Assembly (NCBI RefSeq): GCF_000740785.1
Contig: NZ_JFZB01000025.1
Span: 1 to 60,598, forward strand
Source of the DNA: Paenirhodobacter enshiensis
GTDB lineage: Bacteria; Pseudomonadota; Alphaproteobacteria; Rhodobacterales; Rhodobacteraceae
Length of the DNA stretch: 60,598 bases
Reading direction: 5' to 3'
Shown: positions 1-8,613 of the stretch, one piece after another
Layout of the letters: each line of letters opens with the position of its first letter
Numbering within the stretch: the stretch's first letter is position 1
Notes under the pieces: generated by a model
Told to the model about the DNA's origin: nothing
The model's input: only the letters and a program-made list of their open reading frames with translations
Databases searched by the model: none
Position numbers and translations under genes: made by a program

Positions 1-148
1 GCAACTGGTCCCGCCACTGCTTGATCTGGTTCGGATGAACGTCGAAATCCTGCGCCAGCTCGATCAGCGTCTTCTCGCCCTTGATCGCAGCCACCGCCAC
101 TTTCGCCTTGAATGCCGGGCTGTGGTTCCGGCGCGGTCGTCTTGCCAT
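1..148 (-). CDS. IS3-family transposase OrfA, N-terminal part
   Basis: The 49 visible codons begin MARRPRRNHSPAFKAKVAVA and continue with KGEKTLIELAQDFDVHPNQI, followed by KQWRDQL. This is the helix-turn-helix start of OrfA in the IS3 family, the protein that recognises the element ends and is normally joined to the OrfB integrase by programmed frameshifting. The ATG at 148 is preceded by a GAGGAG ribosome-binding site, so the start is secure. The C-terminus and orfB are off the window, so whether the element is intact is unknown. It sits just downstream of the 3' end of the hydroxyproline operon, a possible sign of rearrangement at this border. Confidence 0.85.
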   Translation of the reverse strand, partial: MARRPRRNHSPAFKAKVAVAAIKGEKTLIELAQDFDVHPNQIKQWRDQL

Positions 149-214
149 AGTCTTCTCCTCGCTCGCAGCATCATGCCGCTGTTGCGCAGAAAATCCACTT
201 ATCCCGGCTGTTCA
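1..214 (-). mobile_element. Edge of an IS3-family insertion sequence (partial)
   Basis: The stretch starts inside an IS3-type orfA and runs out past its start codon. A plausible outer end is the CTGTTCA at 208-214, which read from the outside inward begins TGAACAG; several IS3-family groups start TGAAC. The opposite end and orfB lie off the left edge, so neither a terminal inverted-repeat pair nor a target duplication can be checked. The 163 bases from 215 to the next gene hold nothing I recognise. Confidence 0.5.
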
Positions 215-377
215 GATTTCCGCAGCCAGCTCTTTCCGCTGGGTCGATACAGCTCCGCATTCCTGATCTCCTTGTCCCCGGAGACCAGGAAAACGTCAGA
301 TCGCAGTTTCCGTCACGGTCCGATTTCCGGGGAGGAGCTCACGCACCATCAAACCGTGGGATAACCCCCGGCCCGGA

Positions 378-1379
378 TCACTTCACCACGAAGCCATGGG
401 CGAAGGGGTCGCGGTCGTCGATCATGATGGTGTTGAACCCGGTCTGGCGCGCCCATCCGGCGACCGAGGGGATGACGCCGGCGAAATCGCCCACCGTCAC
501 CGCCGCCTCGACCCGGCCCTTGAACACCGAGCCGATGATCGATTCGTGCCAGAACTCTTCGCCCACCGAGAGCAGCCCCTTGGCCGCACGCTGCGCGATC
601 CGGGCCGAGGTGCCGGTGCCGCAGGGGCTGCGGTCGATGGCCTTGTCGCCATACAGAACCGCGTTGCGCCCGTGCGCGCCCGGCTGCGTCGGCTTGCCGG
701 TCCACTGGATGTGGTGGACGCCGTTGATCTCGGGGTAGAGCGGGTGGACGAACTCGTATTTCGCCGCGATGGCGTCGCGCAGCCGGTTGCCGTATTCGAT
801 CAGCTCGGCCGCGGTGTAATCGGCCATGTCGCGATAATTCTTCTGCTCCTCGACGATGGCATAGAAATTGCCGCCATAGGCGACATCGAAGACGATCTCG
901 CCCATCCCCTCGACCTCGGCGGTCAGCCCCTCGGCCGCCAGATAGGCCGGCACGTTGGTCAGACGCACTTCCTCGACGAAGCGGCCCTCCTGACGGTATT
1001 CGATATCGACCTTGCCGGCCGGCACCTCGATCGACAGCTTGCCCGGTTCGCGCGGCGTGATCAGCCCGTTCTCGATGCCCATGGTGATGGTGCCGATGGT
1101 GCCGTGACCGCACATCGGCAGGCAACCCGAGGTCTCGATGAACAGCACGGCAACCTGACAGTCGGGCCGGGTCGGCGGGTAAAGGATGGTGCCCGACATC
1201 ATGTCATGGCCGCGCGGCTCGAACATCAGGCCGGTGCGGATCCAGTCGAATTCGCGCAGGAAATGGGCGCGCTTTTCCAGCATCGTCGCGCCGGCGAGCA
1301 GCGGGCCGCCGCCGGCGACCAGACGCACCGGATTGCCGCAGGTGTGGCCGTCAATGCAGGTGAAGGTGTGAACGGACAT
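378..1379 (-). CDS. 4-hydroxyproline 2-epimerase (proline racemase family)
   Basis: The 333-residue protein belongs to the proline racemase superfamily. Its two catalytic cysteines are visible in MCGHGTIG (Cys90) and DRSPCGTGTSA (Cys253). A Cys/Cys pair is the pattern of true racemases/epimerases, whereas trans-3-hydroxyproline dehydratases have Thr at the second position. It should interconvert trans-4-hydroxy-L-proline and cis-4-hydroxy-D-proline in the cytoplasm, the entry step of the pathway encoded upstream. It is the last gene of the minus-strand catabolic run, 66 bases after the FAD dehydrogenase gene. Length is normal for the family. Proline itself as substrate cannot be excluded by sequence, but the neighbours make 4-hydroxyproline much likelier. 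Confidence 0.9.
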   Translation of the reverse strand: MSVHTFTCIDGHTCGNPVRLVAGGGPLLAGATMLEKRAHFLREFDWIRTGLMFEPRGHDMMSGTILYPPTRPDCQVAVLFIETSGCLPMCGHGTIGTITMGIENGLITPREPGKLSIEVPAGKVDIEYRQEGRFVEEVRLTNVPAYLAAEGLTAEVEGMGEIVFDVAYGGNFYAIVEEQKNYRDMADYTAAELIEYGNRLRDAIAAKYEFVHPLYPEINGVHHIQWTGKPTQPGAHGRNAVLYGDKAIDRSPCGTGTSARIAQRAAKGLLSVGEEFWHESIIGSVFKGRVEAAVTVGDFAGVIPSVAGWARQTGFNTIMIDDRDPFAHGFVVK

Positions 1380-1445
1380 CGGATATACCTCCGCGGGCGT
1401 CGGCCCGCTCAGAACAGGGAAGGGATCGGGGCTCGGAAGCGCGGT

Positions 1446-2696
1446 TCAGAAGCGCTGCGGCGAGAACGGGGAAAGGTCGATGGGCGGCGTCGCACCGCTG
1501 AGCAGATCTGCCACCACCCGTGCGGTGCCCGCCGATTGCGTCAGCCCGAGGTGGCCGTGCCCGAAAGCATAGACCACCCGCCGGCTCGCCTTGGCGAACC
1601 CGAGTGCGGGCAGGCTGTCGGGCAGCGACGGACGGAACCCCATCCACTGCACGCCGCCTCCGGTCTTCAGCCCCGGCAGGAAGGCCGCGGCCTTTGTCAG
1701 CATCGCCTCGGAGCGTTTGAAGTTCGGTTTCAGCTCCAGCCCGCCGAGTTCGACCGCACCGCCGACGCGCACCCCGGTGGAAAGCCGCGACACCACGAAG
1801 CCATGGCCGCCGAAGGTCACCTGACAGCGCAGATCGAAGGCATCCGCGGGCAGCGTGGTGTTGTAGCCCCGTTCGGTCTGAAGCGGGATCTTCTCGCCCA
1901 GACTGCGCGCGATGCGGTGCGAGAACGCCCCCGCCGCCAGAACGACCTTCGAGGCGCGCAGCAGCACCCGGTCGGCGGCGATCGCCTCGACCCCGGTTTC
2001 GGTCGGTTTCAGGGCGCCGATCTCGGCGGTGAGCAGCTGGCCGCCCTGCGCGCGGAACCGCTCGGCCAGCGCGAGAGTGTAAAGCTTCGGATCGGCGATG
2101 GAATACCATCCGGGGGTGAAGGTGCCGTGGGTGAAGCGCGGCGCGATGCCGGGCTGCACCGCTTCCATCTCGGCCGCGCTCATATGGGTGAACTCGATGC
2201 CGTGGCGGGCGCGGGCCTCCCAGCCCGGAAGGCTTGCGCGGAACTGCGCCTCGCCCTCGTAGACCTCGAGGTTGCCATCCTTGCGCAGCATCCCGAGCGT
2301 GCCGGTGCTGGACAGGAAGCCCTCGAGTTCCGCTTTCGACAGATCCATCATCGCGGTCTGCGCCTTCGCCGAGGCCGCTACCCGGTCGGGCGCGCAGGCG
2401 CGCACGAAGCGCATCAGCCATGGCAGCATCTGCACCGCATAGGCCGGCGGCAGGCTCAGCGGTCCGAGCGGATCGAGCAGCCATTTCGGCGCCTTCAGGA
2501 AGATCTTCGGCGAGGCGAGGGGGAAGATGTCGGTGAAAGCGAAGGCGCCGGCATTGCCCGCCGAGGCGCCGGCGGCCGGCCCCTCGCGGTCGACCACCGT
2601 CACCGAAAACCCGCGTTCCTGGGCCGCGAGCGCGGCCGAAAGTCCGATGACCCCGGCCCCGATCACAAGCACATCGGTGGTGACAACATCGCTCAT
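1446..2696 (-). CDS. FAD-dependent D-amino acid (cis-4-hydroxy-D-proline) dehydrogenase
   Basis: This 416-residue flavoprotein is of the DadA/DAO type. The N-terminal dinucleotide fold VLVIGAGVIGLSAALAAQER has its glycines at residues 13-18, followed by ASAGNAGAF near 44-52, a stretch typical of DadA-like enzymes. In this operon it is expected to oxidise cis-4-hydroxy-D-proline to 1-pyrroline-4-hydroxy-2-carboxylate and pass electrons to the respiratory chain. Its start overlaps the stop of the preceding aldehyde dehydrogenase gene by four bases (ATGA, 2693-2696), indicating translational coupling. Single-subunit and multi-subunit hydroxyproline dehydrogenases both exist; this is the single-chain kind. 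A broader D-amino acid specificity is possible. Confidence 0.87.
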   Translation of the reverse strand: MSDVVTTDVLVIGAGVIGLSAALAAQERGFSVTVVDREGPAAGASAGNAGAFAFTDIFPLASPKIFLKAPKWLLDPLGPLSLPPAYAVQMLPWLMRFVRACAPDRVAASAKAQTAMMDLSKAELEGFLSSTGTLGMLRKDGNLEVYEGEAQFRASLPGWEARARHGIEFTHMSAAEMEAVQPGIAPRFTHGTFTPGWYSIADPKLYTLALAERFRAQGGQLLTAEIGALKPTETGVEAIAADRVLLRASKVVLAAGAFSHRIARSLGEKIPLQTERGYNTTLPADAFDLRCQVTFGGHGFVVSRLSTGVRVGGAVELGGLELKPNFKRSEAMLTKAAAFLPGLKTGGGVQWMGFRPSLPDSLPALGFAKASRRVVYAFGHGHLGLTQSAGTARVVADLLSGATPPIDLSPFSPQRF

Positions 2697-4201
2697 TGCA
2701 GATCCTCTGGCAGAATGGCGGCCGGCATGTTCTGGTAGCAGACCGGGCGCAGGAAACGACGGATCGCCATCGTCCCCACCGAGGTCGCCCCGAAATTCGT
2801 CGAGGCCGGATAGGGCCCGCCGTGAACCATGGCCGAGGCCACTTCTACCCCCGTCGGGAAGCCGTTGACCAGCACGCGACCGGCCTTGCGCTCCAGAATC
2901 CGGCGCAGCTGGCCGGCCTGCGCGGTATCTGCCTGCGTCATGTGCATCGTGGCGGTCAGCTGACCTTCCAGCCCGCGCGCGAGATTCAGCATTTCCGCCT
3001 CGTCGCGCACCCGCACGACGAGACCGACGGGGCCGAACACCTCGTGGCCAAGCGTCGCATCGGCGAGGAAGCCGGCGCAGTCGGTTTCGAACAGCGCGGG
3101 CAGCGCGTTGCGCCCGGCGGTCTGCGGCGCCATCAGGGTGCGCGCGGCGTTGCTGTGGGCCAGCCGGTCGATGCCGGCGCGGCAGGCGGCGGCTATGCCG
3201 TCGGTCAGCATGACCTGCGGCCCGACCCCGGCCAGCGCGGCCACGGAGGCGGCGACGAAGGCATCGCCCGCATCGCCCTCGGGCACGACGGCGATGCCGG
3301 GATTGGTGCAGAACTGCCCCGCCCCGGCGGTGAGCGAGGCCGCCCAGCCGGAACCGAGCGTCTGCGCCCCGTCACCGGCGAGCGCGCCGGGCAGCAGGAA
3401 CATCGGGTTGACGGAGCCGAGCTCGCCGAAGAACGGGATCGGCTCGGGGCGTTTCATGCACAGATCGAACAGCGCCCGGCCGCCGGCGAGGCTGCCGGTG
3501 AAGCCGACGGCGCGGATCAGCGGATGGGTGACCAGCGCCGCGCCGATGGCCGTCGTGCTGCCCTGCACCATCGAGAACACCCCGGGATGCAGGCCGCAAC
3601 GCACCACCGCGGCGCGGATCGCGTCGGCGACGATCTCGCCGGTGCCGGGATGGGCGGGGTGGCCCTTGACGACGACCGGGCAGCCCGCCGCCAGCGCCGA
3701 GGCCGTATCGCCCCCCGCCACCGAGAAGGCGAGCGGGAAGTTCGACGCGCCGAATACCGCGACCGGGCCGATGGGACGCTGGATCAGCCGCAGTTCCGGG
3801 CGGGGCAGGGGCTTGCGGTCGGGCAGCGCCGGATCGGTGCGGCGGTCGAGGTAATCGCCCGCCTCGATCTCGTCGGCGAACAGGCGCAACTGAGCCGTGG
3901 TGCGGCCGCGCTCGCCTTCGAGGCGGGCCACCGGCAGGCCGGATTCGTCATGCGCGATTTCGGTCAGGGCGGGGCCCCGGGCCTCGATCTCTTCGGCGAT
4001 GGTGCGCAGGAAGGTGGCGCGGGTGCTGCGCGCGGTGTCGGCATAGCTCCAGAAGGCGTCCTCGGCCGCCTCGCAGGCCTCAGCGATCAGCGCGGGCGTG
4101 CCCTCGGCGAAGCGCTGCGCCGGGCCGGTGGCGGGGGAGGACAGAAAGCTGTCCCCGGCACCGACCCAGGTTCCCGCGATCAGGTGTTGTCCGTTCAGCA
4201 T
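2693..4201 (-). CDS. 2-oxoglutarate semialdehyde (2,5-dioxovalerate) dehydrogenase
   Basis: This 502-residue aldehyde dehydrogenase has the catalytic set Asn154 (in GASNFPLAFS), Lys179, Glu260 (FFGELGSVNP) and Cys298 (GAGQFCTN). It resembles the 2-oxoglutarate-semialdehyde group found in hydroxyproline and sugar-acid pathways more than SSADH or betaine aldehyde dehydrogenase. It would perform the last step, NAD(P)+-dependent oxidation of 2-oxoglutarate semialdehyde to 2-oxoglutarate. I chose the ATG at 4201 because the protein then begins MLNGQHLIAGTW, the usual family start; an open frame continues upstream into the previous gene but reads as noise. It lies 25 bases after the deaminase gene. 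Confidence 0.9.
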   Translation of the reverse strand: MLNGQHLIAGTWVGAGDSFLSSPATGPAQRFAEGTPALIAEACEAAEDAFWSYADTARSTRATFLRTIAEEIEARGPALTEIAHDESGLPVARLEGERGRTTAQLRLFADEIEAGDYLDRRTDPALPDRKPLPRPELRLIQRPIGPVAVFGASNFPLAFSVAGGDTASALAAGCPVVVKGHPAHPGTGEIVADAIRAAVVRCGLHPGVFSMVQGSTTAIGAALVTHPLIRAVGFTGSLAGGRALFDLCMKRPEPIPFFGELGSVNPMFLLPGALAGDGAQTLGSGWAASLTAGAGQFCTNPGIAVVPEGDAGDAFVAASVAALAGVGPQVMLTDGIAAACRAGIDRLAHSNAARTLMAPQTAGRNALPALFETDCAGFLADATLGHEVFGPVGLVVRVRDEAEMLNLARGLEGQLTATMHMTQADTAQAGQLRRILERKAGRVLVNGFPTGVEVASAMVHGGPYPASTNFGATSVGTMAIRRFLRPVCYQNMPAAILPEDLQ

Positions 4202-4226
4202 GGTCTGTCTCCCCCGGTGGCCGCGA

Positions 4227-5189
4227 TCAGCGCTTGCAGGCCTGAACGGCGCCCGGCAGCTTGCTCCAGCTGGCATACCAGGTGTCGAACAGCGCCAGCT
4301 GCTTGGCGATGAAGCCCTTCTGGCTGTCGCTGAGAACGTCGGTCTCGTTGAAGTGCAGCGTGTATTCGGCATCGCCCTTCAGAACCATCATGTATTTGAA
4401 ATACAAGACAAGATCCGGACCGGCATCGACCGCCGACAGCACCGCGAGCGCGGCTTCCAGTTCCTGCGCGCGCACGCGGGCGTCGACATCGCCCTTCGCG
4501 GCGGCCTCGCACAGGGCGCACAGATGCAGCACCTCGGCCGGCAGGACGTTGCCGATGCCGGTGATCGCGCCGGCCGCGCCGCAGTTGACGAAGCCGTGGA
4601 ACACGCAGGTGTCGACGCCGATCATCAGCGACACCTCGTCATCGCGCGAGGTGATCGCCTGCGCCGCGTAGGTCATGTCGTCGGCGCCGCCGAATTCCTT
4701 GAAGCCGATCAGGTTCGGATGCTTCGCGCGCAGCGCGAAGAACAGATCGGCGCGGGTGGCGAAGCCGTAATAGGGGCTGTTGTAGATCACCGCCGGAAGG
4801 TCCGGCGCGGCGGCGAGGATGGCCTCGAAATGCGCCTTCTGCGCCGCGATCACGGGACCGCGCGACAGAACCCGCGGGATCACCATCAGACCCTTCGCGC
4901 CGACCTTCTGCGCATGGGCGGCCAGCGCCACGGCGGATTTCGTGTTGATCGCGCCGGTGCCGACGATCACCTTGATCCCGGCGTTCACCAGCGCCTCGAC
5001 GCCCTGCATCCGCTCGGCATCGGTCAGCAGCGGCCAGTCGCCCATCGAGCCGCAGTAGACCACCGCCGACATGCCCGCCGCGACCAGTTCGCGTGCCTTG
5101 CTGACGAGAGCGTCGAAATCGGGGGTGCGGTCGGCCTTGCACGGGGTCATCAGCGCCGGGATGCAGCCGGTGAAGATCGTCGAATCCAT
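4227..5189 (-). CDS. 1-pyrroline-4-hydroxy-2-carboxylate deaminase (DHDPS/NAL family)
   Basis: The 320-residue TIM-barrel protein belongs to the dihydrodipicolinate synthase/N-acetylneuraminate lyase family. The Schiff-base lysine is Lys164 in LIGFKEFGG and the conserved tyrosine is Tyr136 in IYNSPYYG. In hydroxyproline operons this family member converts 1-pyrroline-4-hydroxy-2-carboxylate to 2-oxoglutarate semialdehyde plus ammonia, which fits the flanking dehydrogenases. The ATG at 5189 is preceded by AGGAGA at good spacing; an upstream ATG at 5279 would run through the promoter and is rejected. It is the first gene of the catabolic sub-operon, so the region upstream (5190-5328) carries its regulatory DNA. 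Confidence 0.88.
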   Translation of the reverse strand: MDSTIFTGCIPALMTPCKADRTPDFDALVSKARELVAAGMSAVVYCGSMGDWPLLTDAERMQGVEALVNAGIKVIVGTGAINTKSAVALAAHAQKVGAKGLMVIPRVLSRGPVIAAQKAHFEAILAAAPDLPAVIYNSPYYGFATRADLFFALRAKHPNLIGFKEFGGADDMTYAAQAITSRDDEVSLMIGVDTCVFHGFVNCGAAGAITGIGNVLPAEVLHLCALCEAAAKGDVDARVRAQELEAALAVLSAVDAGPDLVLYFKYMMVLKGDAEYTLHFNETDVLSDSQKGFIAKQLALFDTWYASWSKLPGAVQACKR

Positions 5190-5239
5190 GATGTTCTCCT
5201 GTTGGGAAGGGCCGCGTGGGGGGCCGTTCGAATCTTGTG

Positions 5240-5285
5240 TCTGCTGATTTAATATCACTTGTATTTTAGTTGTCGACAAAAATTC
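5240..5285 (-). promoter_or_regulatory. Probable promoter/operator of the hydroxyproline catabolic genes
   Basis: An AT-rich island sits in GC-rich surroundings, between the regulator gene and the deaminase gene. It contains the perfect 10-bp palindrome TTGTCGACAA (5270-5279), a typical shape for FCD-type GntR operators, and a second dyad, TGATTTAATATCA (5245-5257). On the minus strand TTGTCG could be a -35 box, with GATATT about 17 bases downstream as the -10, so the palindrome would cover the -35. Binding by the adjacent GntR protein is inferred. Confidence 0.5.
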
Positions 5286-5328
5286 CGCGCCGCCCGATGC
5301 CGGTTTCGCGACCCCTCGTTTCGCGCGT

Positions 5329-6045
5329 TCAGAGGGGGATGTCGTGGCGCCGGTCGCGGGCGATCATCTGCTGGATCTGGGCGACGATCTGGTCGGCATG
5401 GGTGCGCCCGAGCCGGTCGCACAGCGCGACATCGCGTGCCTCGATGGCGGCGATCATCTCGTCATGTTCGACCACGTAGCGATGCGGCAGCCGGTCGTCG
5501 AACGACAGGTAATACAGCCGCAGCAGGCGCCGCCCCTCGTCCAGCAGCCGGCAGAACAGGCCGGTGAAATAGGGGTTGCGGCCGGCCTCGGCGATGGCGG
5601 CGTGGAAGTCGCGGTTGGTCGAGATCATCTCCTGCGCGTCCTGGGTGTCGACGGCGTGCGAGAACGCCGCCTGACAGGCCCGGATCTTCGCCATGTCGGC
5701 TTCGGTGTGGTTTTCCGCCGCCAGCCGGGTAGTGACGCGATACATCAGCGTCAGCGCGTCGAAGAAGGTGTGCAGGTTCAGAAAGTCGATGTTCGACACC
5801 ACGGTCGAGCGGTTCGGCAGCGTGCTGACCAGCCCCTCGCTCGCCAGCCGCACCAGCGCCTCGCGGATCGGGGTGCGCGACATGTTCAGCCGCTCGGACA
5901 GCTGCACCTCGTCGATCAGGCTGCCCGGCGGCAGGGTCAGGTTCAGGATATCGCGGCGCAACACCTCGTAGACATGCTGGGCACCGGAGCCGCGCTTGCG
6001 CTCGGGCTGGGTTTCCTCCGCGGGGGTGTCGCTGCGCTTCGCCAT
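5329..6045 (-). CDS. GntR-family transcriptional regulator, FCD (FadR) type
   Basis: The 238-residue regulator has an N-terminal winged helix-turn-helix at about residues 20-85 (AQHVYEVLRRDILNLTLPPG, then LSERLNMSRTPIREALVRLA) and an all-helical FCD ligand-binding domain. The FCD residues include NRDFHAAIAEAGRN and the late His-containing helix EHDEMIAAIEARD. Its position between the transport/aconitase-X genes and the catabolic genes points to control of hydroxyproline use, probably as a repressor released by substrate. The start at 6045 has an AAGGAAA upstream. An in-frame ATG at 6135 would add 30 low-complexity residues encoded across a C9 run and is less likely. Most likely operator: TTGTCGACAA at 5270-5279. 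Confidence 0.85.
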   Translation of the reverse strand: MAKRSDTPAEETQPERKRGSGAQHVYEVLRRDILNLTLPPGSLIDEVQLSERLNMSRTPIREALVRLASEGLVSTLPNRSTVVSNIDFLNLHTFFDALTLMYRVTTRLAAENHTEADMAKIRACQAAFSHAVDTQDAQEMISTNRDFHAAIAEAGRNPYFTGLFCRLLDEGRRLLRLYYLSFDDRLPHRYVVEHDEMIAAIEARDVALCDRLGRTHADQIVAQIQQMIARDRRHDIPL

Positions 6046-6115
6046 GGTCGCGTGTTTCCTTTGCGCGATGCGCGCGAGGGGGGGGGTGCGCGCGGTTTCG
6101 TCGGTCGGCCGGGTG

Positions 6116-6133
6116 GGTCGCTTTCGGGCGACC
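6116..6133 (-). terminator. Hairpin after the aconitase-X gene
   Basis: The inverted repeat GGTCGC / GCGACC has a six-base loop that reads CCGAAA on the minus strand. It lies 37 bases after the stop of the aconitase-X gene and before the GntR gene. There is no U-run, so it may attenuate transcription or stabilise the mRNA 3' end rather than terminate fully. Confidence 0.35.
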
Positions 6134-6169
6134 ATAGGGGGATGCCGGGCGTTGATCCAGCCGGCTCGG

Positions 6170-7894
6170 CTATTGCTGTGTTGTCCGCTCCGCCGTCAGC
6201 CAGTCCGGCAGGCGGTGTGGCGCGCGGCCGCTCAGCGCGGCCTCGGCGCAGGCGGCGATCGGGCCGAAGCGCACCGCGCGCCCGGACAGGCCGGGGCCGT
6301 AATGGGCATATTTGCCGGAATTGGTCATCAGCGCGCGCGCCCCGGGCGGGAACAGCGGCTCCGAGATCGAGCACCAGCACAGATCGGGCAGCACCTGCAC
6401 GCCCGAACGTTCCAGTGCGCCGAGCGTGCCCTCGGCCTGAGCCTGGGCGATCACCGCACGCCCGGCGGTGACGATGGTCGACACCGCGACGCGCCGCCCG
6501 TCGAGCGCCCGCGCCAGCGCCCGGCACTCGGCGAGCGCGGCGTGCGGGCTGCCGATGGCGATCAGATCGACGGTCTCTGTTTCGGCGTTCAGGCTGTGCC
6601 AGCCGGCCCGCATCGCCGCGCGGTCGAGGACCGCGGTATCGGCGGCGGGCGACAGAAGCTGGGCCTCGGGGGTGACGCCCTCGACATGCAGCATCGGCGC
6701 GGCCGAGGTGGTGCCGAACGCCGCGCACAGCGCTTTCAGATCGTCGCGCGAGGGCGACAGATGCGCCAGCCCGCGCAGCAGCGGGATGCGGTCGGGCGCC
6801 GCCTTGCCCGCGAGATAGCCCACCAGCGGCCAGAACGCGTCGTCCACCGTTTCGGGGGCCTCGACCGTCACGATCCGCGTCGCGTCGCGGTTCTCGTCGA
6901 GGTAGACCCCCGACAGCGGGGCGCGCCCGGTGATCGCGATGCACAGATCGAGGAAATCCGGGTGCTTCGCCGTGCGCGCCCCCAGAACGCTGTTGGCATA
7001 GATCACCGCATTCGATTCCGCCCAGGCGATGGCCTCGCCCTCGGCCGGTGCGGTGTCGAGAAGATAGGGCGCGCAGGTGAAACTGGGCTGGCAGCCCATG
7101 CGAACATACGCATCCGCGAGCCGCGCCGCCGGGCCGCAGAAATCGGGCGCCACGCCCTGTGCCTGCCAGTTGCGCCGGTCGACCGAGATCGCGTTCATCG
7201 TCGTCGGCACCCGCACCCGGGCGCCGAGGCCGGCCATCGTCTCGGCGAAGGTCAGATTTGCGGGGCTGGCATAGATGCAGCCGTCGACATGGCCCTGAGT
7301 GACGTCGATCAGCCGGCGCGCGCCCTGCTGGCGCGCCATCGCGCAGACGATGCGCATCGCCTGCGCCGTCGCCGCACCCTGCGCCCCGTCGTGCATCGCG
7401 CGGTCGGCGTCGCTCAGCCAGAGCGGGAGGCTGTCGGGTCTGTGCAGCGGCCAGACTTCGGACCCGAAGGCGATTTCGTCCGGCGTGATGCGGGCCTCGG
7501 GGGCGGCGCTCAGCCGGGCGAAGACATCGGGCGTCAGCCGCACCACCGCCAGCCGCTGGCCGAACATCTCGGCCGCGATCAGCGCACCGAGGGTGAGGAC
7601 GTCCTCCCCCTCGCAAAACACCAGTGCCGCCGGGCCGCGCCCGTTCAGCACCATGTCGAGAAGCACCCCCGAGCCGGTGCACGACCCCCGCGACGACGGC
7701 ATCGCCAGCACCGCCCCGCTCAGGCAGCGGCCCCGCAACGGGTGGTGCACGTCGATCACCCGTGCCGTCGCGGGATCGACGCCGCCCCAGAAGCTCAGCG
7801 GTTCGGGGCTGGCGATCACCGGCCCCGCCGCGGTGCCGGGCAGCACCGAGACCCCCGCCCCCTGCGCAGTGCCCTCGCCCGGCGCCGGGGTCAA
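6170..7894 (-). CDS. Aconitase X (DUF126-DUF521 fusion), likely cis-3-hydroxy-L-proline dehydratase
   Basis: This is a single-chain AcnX protein of about 574 residues. The N-terminal swivel (DUF126) domain runs to roughly residue 125 and contains [12 protein letters not shown] and [12 protein letters not shown]. It is followed by the large DUF521 domain with THGHVDG-like ([20 protein letters not shown]), [13 protein letters not shown] and [14 protein letters not shown] segments holding the cysteines expected to bind the iron-sulfur centre. Bacterial AcnX proteins dehydrate cis-3-hydroxy-L-proline to 1-pyrroline-2-carboxylate. No ATG fits. A TTG at 7894 overlaps the stop of the ABC ATPase gene (TTGA), and GTG codons at 7846 and 7819 are alternatives. 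It forms one unit with the amino-acid importer upstream. Confidence 0.82.
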   Translation of the reverse strand: MTPAPGEGTAQGAGVSVLPGTAAGPVIASPEPLSFWGGVDPATARVIDVHHPLRGRCLSGAVLAMPSSRGSCTGSGVLLDMVLNGRGPAALVFCEGEDVLTLGALIAAEMFGQRLAVVRLTPDVFARLSAAPEARITPDEIAFGSEVWPLHRPDSLPLWLSDADRAMHDGAQGAATAQAMRIVCAMARQQGARRLIDVTQGHVDGCIYASPANLTFAETMAGLGARVRVPTTMNAISVDRRNWQAQGVAPDFCGPAARLADAYVRMGCQPSFTCAPYLLDTAPAEGEAIAWAESNAVIYANSVLGARTAKHPDFLDLCIAITGRAPLSGVYLDENRDATRIVTVEAPETVDDAFWPLVGYLAGKAAPDRIPLLRGLAHLSPSRDDLKALCAAFGTTSAAPMLHVEGVTPEAQLLSPAADTAVLDRAAMRAGWHSLNAETETVDLIAIGSPHAALAECRALARALDGRRVAVSTIVTAGRAVIAQAQAEGTLGALERSGVQVLPDLCWCSISEPLFPPGARALMTNSGKYAHYGPGLSGRAVRFGPIAACAEAALSGRAPHRLPDWLTAERTTQQ

Positions 7895-8613
7895 TGCGTC
7901 GCCGCCAGGAACTGCTGCAGCTCGGCCGTCTTCGGGGCGCCGAACAGCTCTTCGGGGGGGGCGATCTCGGCCATGACGCCCTTGTGGAAGAACGCCACCC
8001 GGTCCGAGACCTCGCGGGCGAACTTCATCTCGTGGGTGACGCAGATCATGGTCATCCCCTCGGAGGCCAGCATCCGCAGCGTGTCGAGCACCTCGCCCAC
8101 CAGCTGCGGATCGAGCGCCGAGGTCACCTCGTCGAACAGCATGTATTCGGGCGACATCGCCAGCGCGCGGGCGATCGCCATGCGCTGTTGCTGGCCCCCC
8201 GACAGCCGGCCGGGATAGGTCGACAGCTTCTCGCCCAGACCGACGTGACGCAGCTGGCGCACGGCGATCTCCTCGGCTTCGGCCTTGCTCATCTTCAGCA
8301 CCTTGCGCGGCGCGAGGGTGACGTTTTCCAGCACCGTCAGATGCGGGAAGGCGTTCCACTGCTGGAACACGATGCCGATCTTCTCGCGCAGCTTGTTGAG
8401 GTTGGTGCGCTTGTCATGCACATCCTGGCCGTCGACCTTGATGGAACCGGAATCGATCGGCTCTAGACCGTTGATGCAGGTCAGCAGCGTCGACTTGCCG
8501 GAACCCGAGCCGCCGATGATGGTGACGACCTCGCCGTTCTTCACCGTCAGGTCGATGCCTTTCAGCACCTCGAGCTGGCCGAAGGATTTCCGGACTTTCT
8601 CGATCTCAATCAT
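7891..8613 (-). CDS. Polar amino-acid ABC importer, ATP-binding protein
   Basis: This 240-residue ATPase is of the GlnQ/HisP type. The Walker A is [11 protein letters not shown], the signature is [15 protein letters not shown], the Walker B is [12 protein letters not shown], and the switch His is in CVTHEM. It would power the two permeases encoded immediately upstream; its start overlaps the end of the preceding permease gene by eight bases. The gene order SBP-permease-permease-ATPase followed by a hydroxyproline-type dehydratase suggests uptake of hydroxyproline or a related imino acid. Substrate identity is inferred from context only. Confidence 0.92.
   Translation of the reverse strand: MIEIEKVRKSFGQLEVLKGIDLTVKNGEVVTIIGGSGSGKSTLLTCINGLEPIDSGSIKVDGQDVHDKRTNLNKLREKIGIVFQQWNAFPHLTVLENVTLAPRKVLKMSKAEAEEIAVRQLRHVGLGEKLSTYPGRLSGGQQQRMAIARALAMSPEYMLFDEVTSALDPQLVGEVLDTLRMLASEGMTMICVTHEMKFAREVSDRVAFFHKGVMAEIAPPEELFGAPKTAELQQFLAATH

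Noticed and set aside
396-2738. A 780-codon plus-strand open frame over the epimerase and dehydrogenase genes
   Set aside because: Antisense to two well-supported enzymes and without domain signals.
5996-8218. A 740-codon plus-strand open frame over the aconitase-X gene
   Set aside because: Low-complexity His/Arg/Gln-rich shadow of a recognisable gene on the other strand.
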